Of a stretch of DNA of 8,866 nucleotides, positions 7,174 to 8,866 are shown one piece after another. The notes beneath the pieces were generated by a model. That model was not told the DNA's origin. It was given only the letters and a program-made list of their open reading frames with translations, and searched no databases. Numbering within the stretch: the first letter of the stretch is position 1; each line of letters opens with the position of its first letter. The DNA comes from Desulfatitalea sp. UBA4791 (GTDB lineage: Bacteria; Desulfobacterota; Desulfobacteria; Desulfobacterales; Desulfosarcinaceae). Position numbers and translations under genes: made by a program. Where the stretch lies: the NCBI GenBank assembly GCA_002402905.1, contig DHGT01000113.1, forward strand, positions 5,202 through 14,067. The letters are read 5' to 3'.

Positions 7174-7180
7174 CCCCCTT
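7174..7180 (-). promoter_or_regulatory. Ribosome binding site deciding the ATPase start
   Basis: AAGGGGG on the minus strand ends 9 bases before the ATG at 7164. It supports that start over any of the upstream in-frame positions that overlap the response regulator. Confidence 0.6.
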
Positions 7181-7200
7181 CTCCCGCGCGTGTGGCCCCT

Positions 7201-7218
7201 GGGGCGTTCCACCGCCCC
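7201..7218 (-). promoter_or_regulatory. GC hairpin upstream of the ATPase start
   Basis: GGGGCG (7201-7206) and CGCCCC (7213-7218) form a perfect 6-bp stem with a 6-base loop, 37 bases before the ATPase ATG. An overlapping alternative pairing (GCCCC with GGGGC around 7195-7205) is possible, so two mutually exclusive folds exist in this leader. There is no T run, so it is not a normal terminator. Confidence 0.3.
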
Positions 7219-7265
7219 TGATGTCCAATTTATTTTTCCAAAATCATACACCCGGATAATTTTGT

Positions 7266-7279
7266 GAACGGACCCGTTC
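7266..7279. promoter_or_regulatory. 14-bp palindrome, possible operator
   Basis: GAACGG-AC-CCGTTC is a perfect 6+6 inverted repeat with a 2-bp centre, in the middle of the shared upstream region. Size and symmetry fit a dimeric regulator site. The binding protein is unknown, and the neighbouring response regulator has no DNA-binding domain. Confidence 0.35.
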
Positions 7280-7372
7280 GTTGTCCGCCCCGTTGCCGAG
7301 GCCCGGCATTTCCGGTTTTTGATTAATGCAATCCGCATACCATTCAGACTGGTTGTCCTCCCCGATCCGTGC

Positions 7373-7401
7373 TTGATCTTTTTTATGCGGTCCATTATAA
7401 A
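7373..7401 (+). promoter_or_regulatory. Sigma70-type promoter of the response regulator gene
   Basis: TTGATC (7373-7378, 4 of 6) and TATAAA (7396-7401, 5 of 6) are separated by exactly 17 bp. Transcription would start near 7408, giving an untranslated leader of about 175 bases before the ATG at 7585. No sigma54 site with correct GG-N10-GC spacing was found. Confidence 0.6.
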
Positions 7402-7573
7402 TTGTTCCATCGGGCCATGGAGACGCTTGCCAGATTCGGGCATCCCTTTGCGTGAAGACCCGGCGGAAGTGCCGGACCGATCGAACGCACCACCCTGTTG
7501 CCTGTGAGACAACCGACGGGAGATATCGCCACTGCCGGTCGCATTCCCAAACCACTCGTCATTGTTCCGCCGT

Positions 7574-7577
7574 GGAG
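7574..7577 (+). promoter_or_regulatory. Ribosome binding site deciding the response regulator start
   Basis: GGAG lies 7 bases before the ATG at 7585. The frame is open further upstream, but the extra residues are not part of a receiver domain, whereas the ATG leads directly into the receiver's first strand (CRILFVDDD). Confidence 0.75.
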
Positions 7578-7584
7578 AAAAACT

Positions 7585-8730
7585 ATGACAGATTGCCGCA
7601 TTCTTTTTGTAGATGACGACAAAGATATATTGATGATGGTCGAGCAGTATCTGCAAATGCAAGGCTATGATATCACCACGGTCGACAGTGGAATGAAGGC
7701 CCTCGACCTGGTCAAGGATCAGGATATCGACATCATCTTCACCGATTACAAAATGCCCGAGTTCAACGGGTTGGAGCTGCTGGCGGCCGTCAAACAATAC
7801 AAGCCCAGCATCGAGGTGATCATCGTCACGGGCTATGGCTCGATGGAGTCGGCCATTCAGGCGATGAAATTCGGCAGTTACGACTACCTGCAAAAGCCCT
7901 TCAAGCTCGATCACCTCAAGCTGATCATCGATCGCATCACCGGTGAGCGCAAGGTCAAGGACAAGAAAGCCCTGGTGCGCAAACGCGGGCAGCAGCGCCA
8001 TCGATTCCATGGACTGGTCGGCATCAGTCCGCCGATGCAGCAGGTCTATGAACTGCTCGAGACCGTCAGCCAGCAGAACCCCATGGTCCTGATTCAGGGC
8101 GAAAGCGGTACCGGCAAGGAATTGGTGGCGCGTACCATTCACTCTATGAGTGAGCGGCGGGACAACGCGTTCGTTCCGGTCAACTGCAGCGGCATCACCG
8201 ACGGCGTGCCCGAGGAGGAGATGGTCAGCCATGTGACGGCCCTGATGCAAAAGGTCCACGGAGGCACGATTTACCTGGATGAAATCGCGGACCTGGCACC
8301 CACGTTGCGTCTATCCATCCTGCAGGCCTTGAAGGAAGAGCAGAAAAAGAAGGGCACCACCACCCGGGTGATCGCCGCCACCAGCAAGGAGTTGGGCGAA
8401 GTGATCGCCAGCGGCGCCCTGAAGAAGAATTTTTTCGACCTGCTCAATGCCGTCGTTTTCCGCTTGCCGCCCCTGCGTGAACGGCTCGAAGATATTTGCC
8501 TGCTCATCAACCATTTTATCCACCTGGCCTGCGCCAAACACAATCGCCGCACCATCGGTGTCTCTCCCGAAGCATTGGATATTCTCATGGATTACCACTG
8601 GCCGGGCAACCTGATCCAACTGCAGAACGTGATCGATCGGGCATTGGCCCTGGGCGTCGAAGAGTCCATCCAGCCGGCGGACCTGCCGGCGGAGATACAG
8701 ACGTTCTCAACCATCTCCAAAATGAGCTGA
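7585..8730 (+). CDS. NtrC-type response regulator with degenerate AAA+ domain and no DNA-binding domain
   Basis: This 381-residue protein has a normal receiver domain at about 4-120: acidic residues Asp10/Asp11, phospho-acceptor Asp54, Thr82 and Lys104. A sigma54-activator AAA+ domain follows at about 141-368. Walker A GESGTGKE (172-179) and Walker B TIYLDE (228-233) are intact. Several key parts are not. Aligned with NtrC, eleven residues covering the GAFTGA loop are absent between His216 and Val217. Both arginine fingers of the usual FREDLYYRLN are replaced (Lys280, Leu286). Sensor II WPGNVREL reads WPGNLIQL (339-346, Arg to Ile344). The protein stops at the linker where a Fis-type HTH should begin. 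Sigma54 activation is therefore unlikely; a phospho-controlled protein-binding role is inference. No histidine kinase is in the window. The stop codon lies within a repeat arm. Confidence 0.93.
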   Translation: MTDCRILFVDDDKDILMMVEQYLQMQGYDITTVDSGMKALDLVKDQDIDIIFTDYKMPEFNGLELLAAVKQYKPSIEVIIVTGYGSMESAIQAMKFGSYDYLQKPFKLDHLKLIIDRITGERKVKDKKALVRKRGQQRHRFHGLVGISPPMQQVYELLETVSQQNPMVLIQGESGTGKELVARTIHSMSERRDNAFVPVNCSGITDGVPEEEMVSHVTALMQKVHGGTIYLDEIADLAPTLRLSILQALKEEQKKKGTTTRVIAATSKELGEVIASGALKKNFFDLLNAVVFRLPPLRERLEDICLLINHFIHLACAKHNRRTIGVSPEALDILMDYHWPGNLIQLQNVIDRALALGVEESIQPADLPAEIQTFSTISKMS

Positions 8731-8832
8731 AACGGCTGAGCACCCCAGATTCGGCGTTGCCGGAGGTTCGCGGTAGAGGGACTACAGCTTCACCTCCGGC
8801 GCCTTGACTCTGGCGCGCTCAGCCGTTTCAGC
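8726..8832. repeat. 107-bp near-palindromic element overlapping the response regulator stop
   Basis: A perfect 16-bp outer inverted repeat (8726-8741 with 8817-8832) continues inward as an imperfect stem. CCAGA (8745-8749) pairs with TCTGG (8809-8813), TC (8751-8752) with GA (8806-8807), GGC (8753-8755) with GCC (8801-8803) and GCCGGAGGT (8759-8767) with ACCTCCGGC (8792-8800). The 24-base centre contains GTAG/CTAC (8773-8776 with 8782-8785). About 35 pairs stack overall with small interruptions. The left arm covers the last Ser codon and stop of the response regulator gene. It may be a non-autonomous palindromic repeat, or act as a strong 3'-end structure; there is no T run for classical termination. 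Confidence 0.8.
8740..8764 (+). repeat. 25-bp direct repeat, first copy
   Basis: It is identical to 8842-8866, with starts exactly 102 bp apart. The block begins GCACCCCAGATTCGG and forms the left inner part of the near-palindrome. Confidence 0.9.
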
Positions 8833-8841
8833 GTTGGGGGT

Positions 8842-8866
8842 GCACCCCAGATTCGGCGTTGCCGGA
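8842..8866 (+). repeat. 25-bp direct repeat, second copy cut by the window edge
   Basis: It is identical to 8740-8764 up to the last base of the window, so the true repeat may be longer. It is preceded by GCGTTGGGGGT instead of the outer arm that precedes the first copy. The second unit therefore starts at the GCACCCC boundary, consistent with a tandem array of about 102-bp units. Confidence 0.9.

Larger units (their letters stand above)
7165..7584. other. 420-bp divergent regulatory region
   Basis: This region separates the ATPase gene (leftward) from the response regulator gene (rightward) and holds no supported gene. It contains the ATPase ribosome site, a GC hairpin (7201-7218), an AT-rich patch (about 7221-7262), a 14-bp palindrome (7266-7279), a plus-strand promoter (7373-7401) and the response regulator leader with its GGAG site. 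For the ATPase direction only a TATGAT -10-like hexamer (7248-7243) is seen, without a properly spaced -35. Confidence 0.65.

Noticed and set aside
7418..7430. Sigma54 promoter (TGG...TTGC) upstream of the response regulator.
   Set aside because: The GG and GC are separated by 8 bases instead of the required 10.
7430..7439. CCAGATTCGG, a 10-mer also present in the right-edge repeat (8745-8754).
   Set aside because: A shared 10-mer is expected by chance at this window size, and the similarity does not extend.
7165..8259. N-terminal extension of the ATPase frame to 8259 (626 residues).
   Set aside because: The extension runs antisense through the response regulator and the divergent promoter region. 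The ATG at 7164 has its own ribosome site and begins the recognisable protein.
8726..8832. Integron attC site.
   Set aside because: Size and imperfect symmetry fit, but the required terminal RYYYAAC and GTTRRRY boxes are absent, and a following repeat rather than a gene cassette is seen.
8740..8866. Start of a CRISPR array.
   Set aside because: Only two 25-bp copies with a 77-bp interval are present, and the interval is itself part of a long palindrome. No cas gene is present.

Overview
The window is bacterial, roughly 55-60 % G+C and densely coding. The gene families and the repeat at the right edge suggest a Desulfobacterota (Deltaproteobacteria) chromosome, perhaps a relative of Desulfosarcina. 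That assignment is inference, because there is no rRNA or other phylogenetic marker here.

Left part (about 1-5250, minus strand): one operon of four genes transcribed from right to left. Its order is a GldA-like ABC ATPase, a GldF-like ABC-2 permease, a large GldG-like membrane-anchored auxiliary protein, and a DUF4340 protein with one N-terminal membrane anchor. Gene gaps are 4, 16 and 48 bp. A well-spaced sigma70-type promoter (TTGACA-N17-TATTAA) lies about 170 bp upstream of the ATPase start. The leader between them can fold into a bulged stem-loop. A GC-rich hairpin follows the last gene. The four products probably form one envelope ABC complex; its substrate cannot be read from the sequence.

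Middle part (5401-6272, minus strand): a low-molecular-weight protein-tyrosine phosphatase and a 101-residue helix-turn-helix/zinc-ribbon protein. They share a 4-base ATGA overlap and sit behind a second clear sigma70-type promoter (TTGACA-N17-TATCAT).

Right part (6379-8866): an ExeA/DamX/TniB-type P-loop ATPase (minus strand) faces away from an NtrC-type response regulator (plus strand) across a 420-bp intergenic region. That region carries a plus-strand promoter, a palindrome and a GC hairpin. The response regulator is the most unusual gene. It has an intact receiver domain and intact Walker motifs. However, the sigma54-contacting GAFTGA loop is cleanly missing, both arginine fingers and the sensor II arginine are replaced, and there is no DNA-binding domain. 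Its stop codon lies inside one arm of a 107-bp near-palindrome. That element begins a repeated sequence: a 25-bp block recurs exactly 102 bp later and runs off the window. The strongest leads are therefore this altered NtrC-type ATPase next to a second ATPase, and the palindromic repeat that ends its reading frame.
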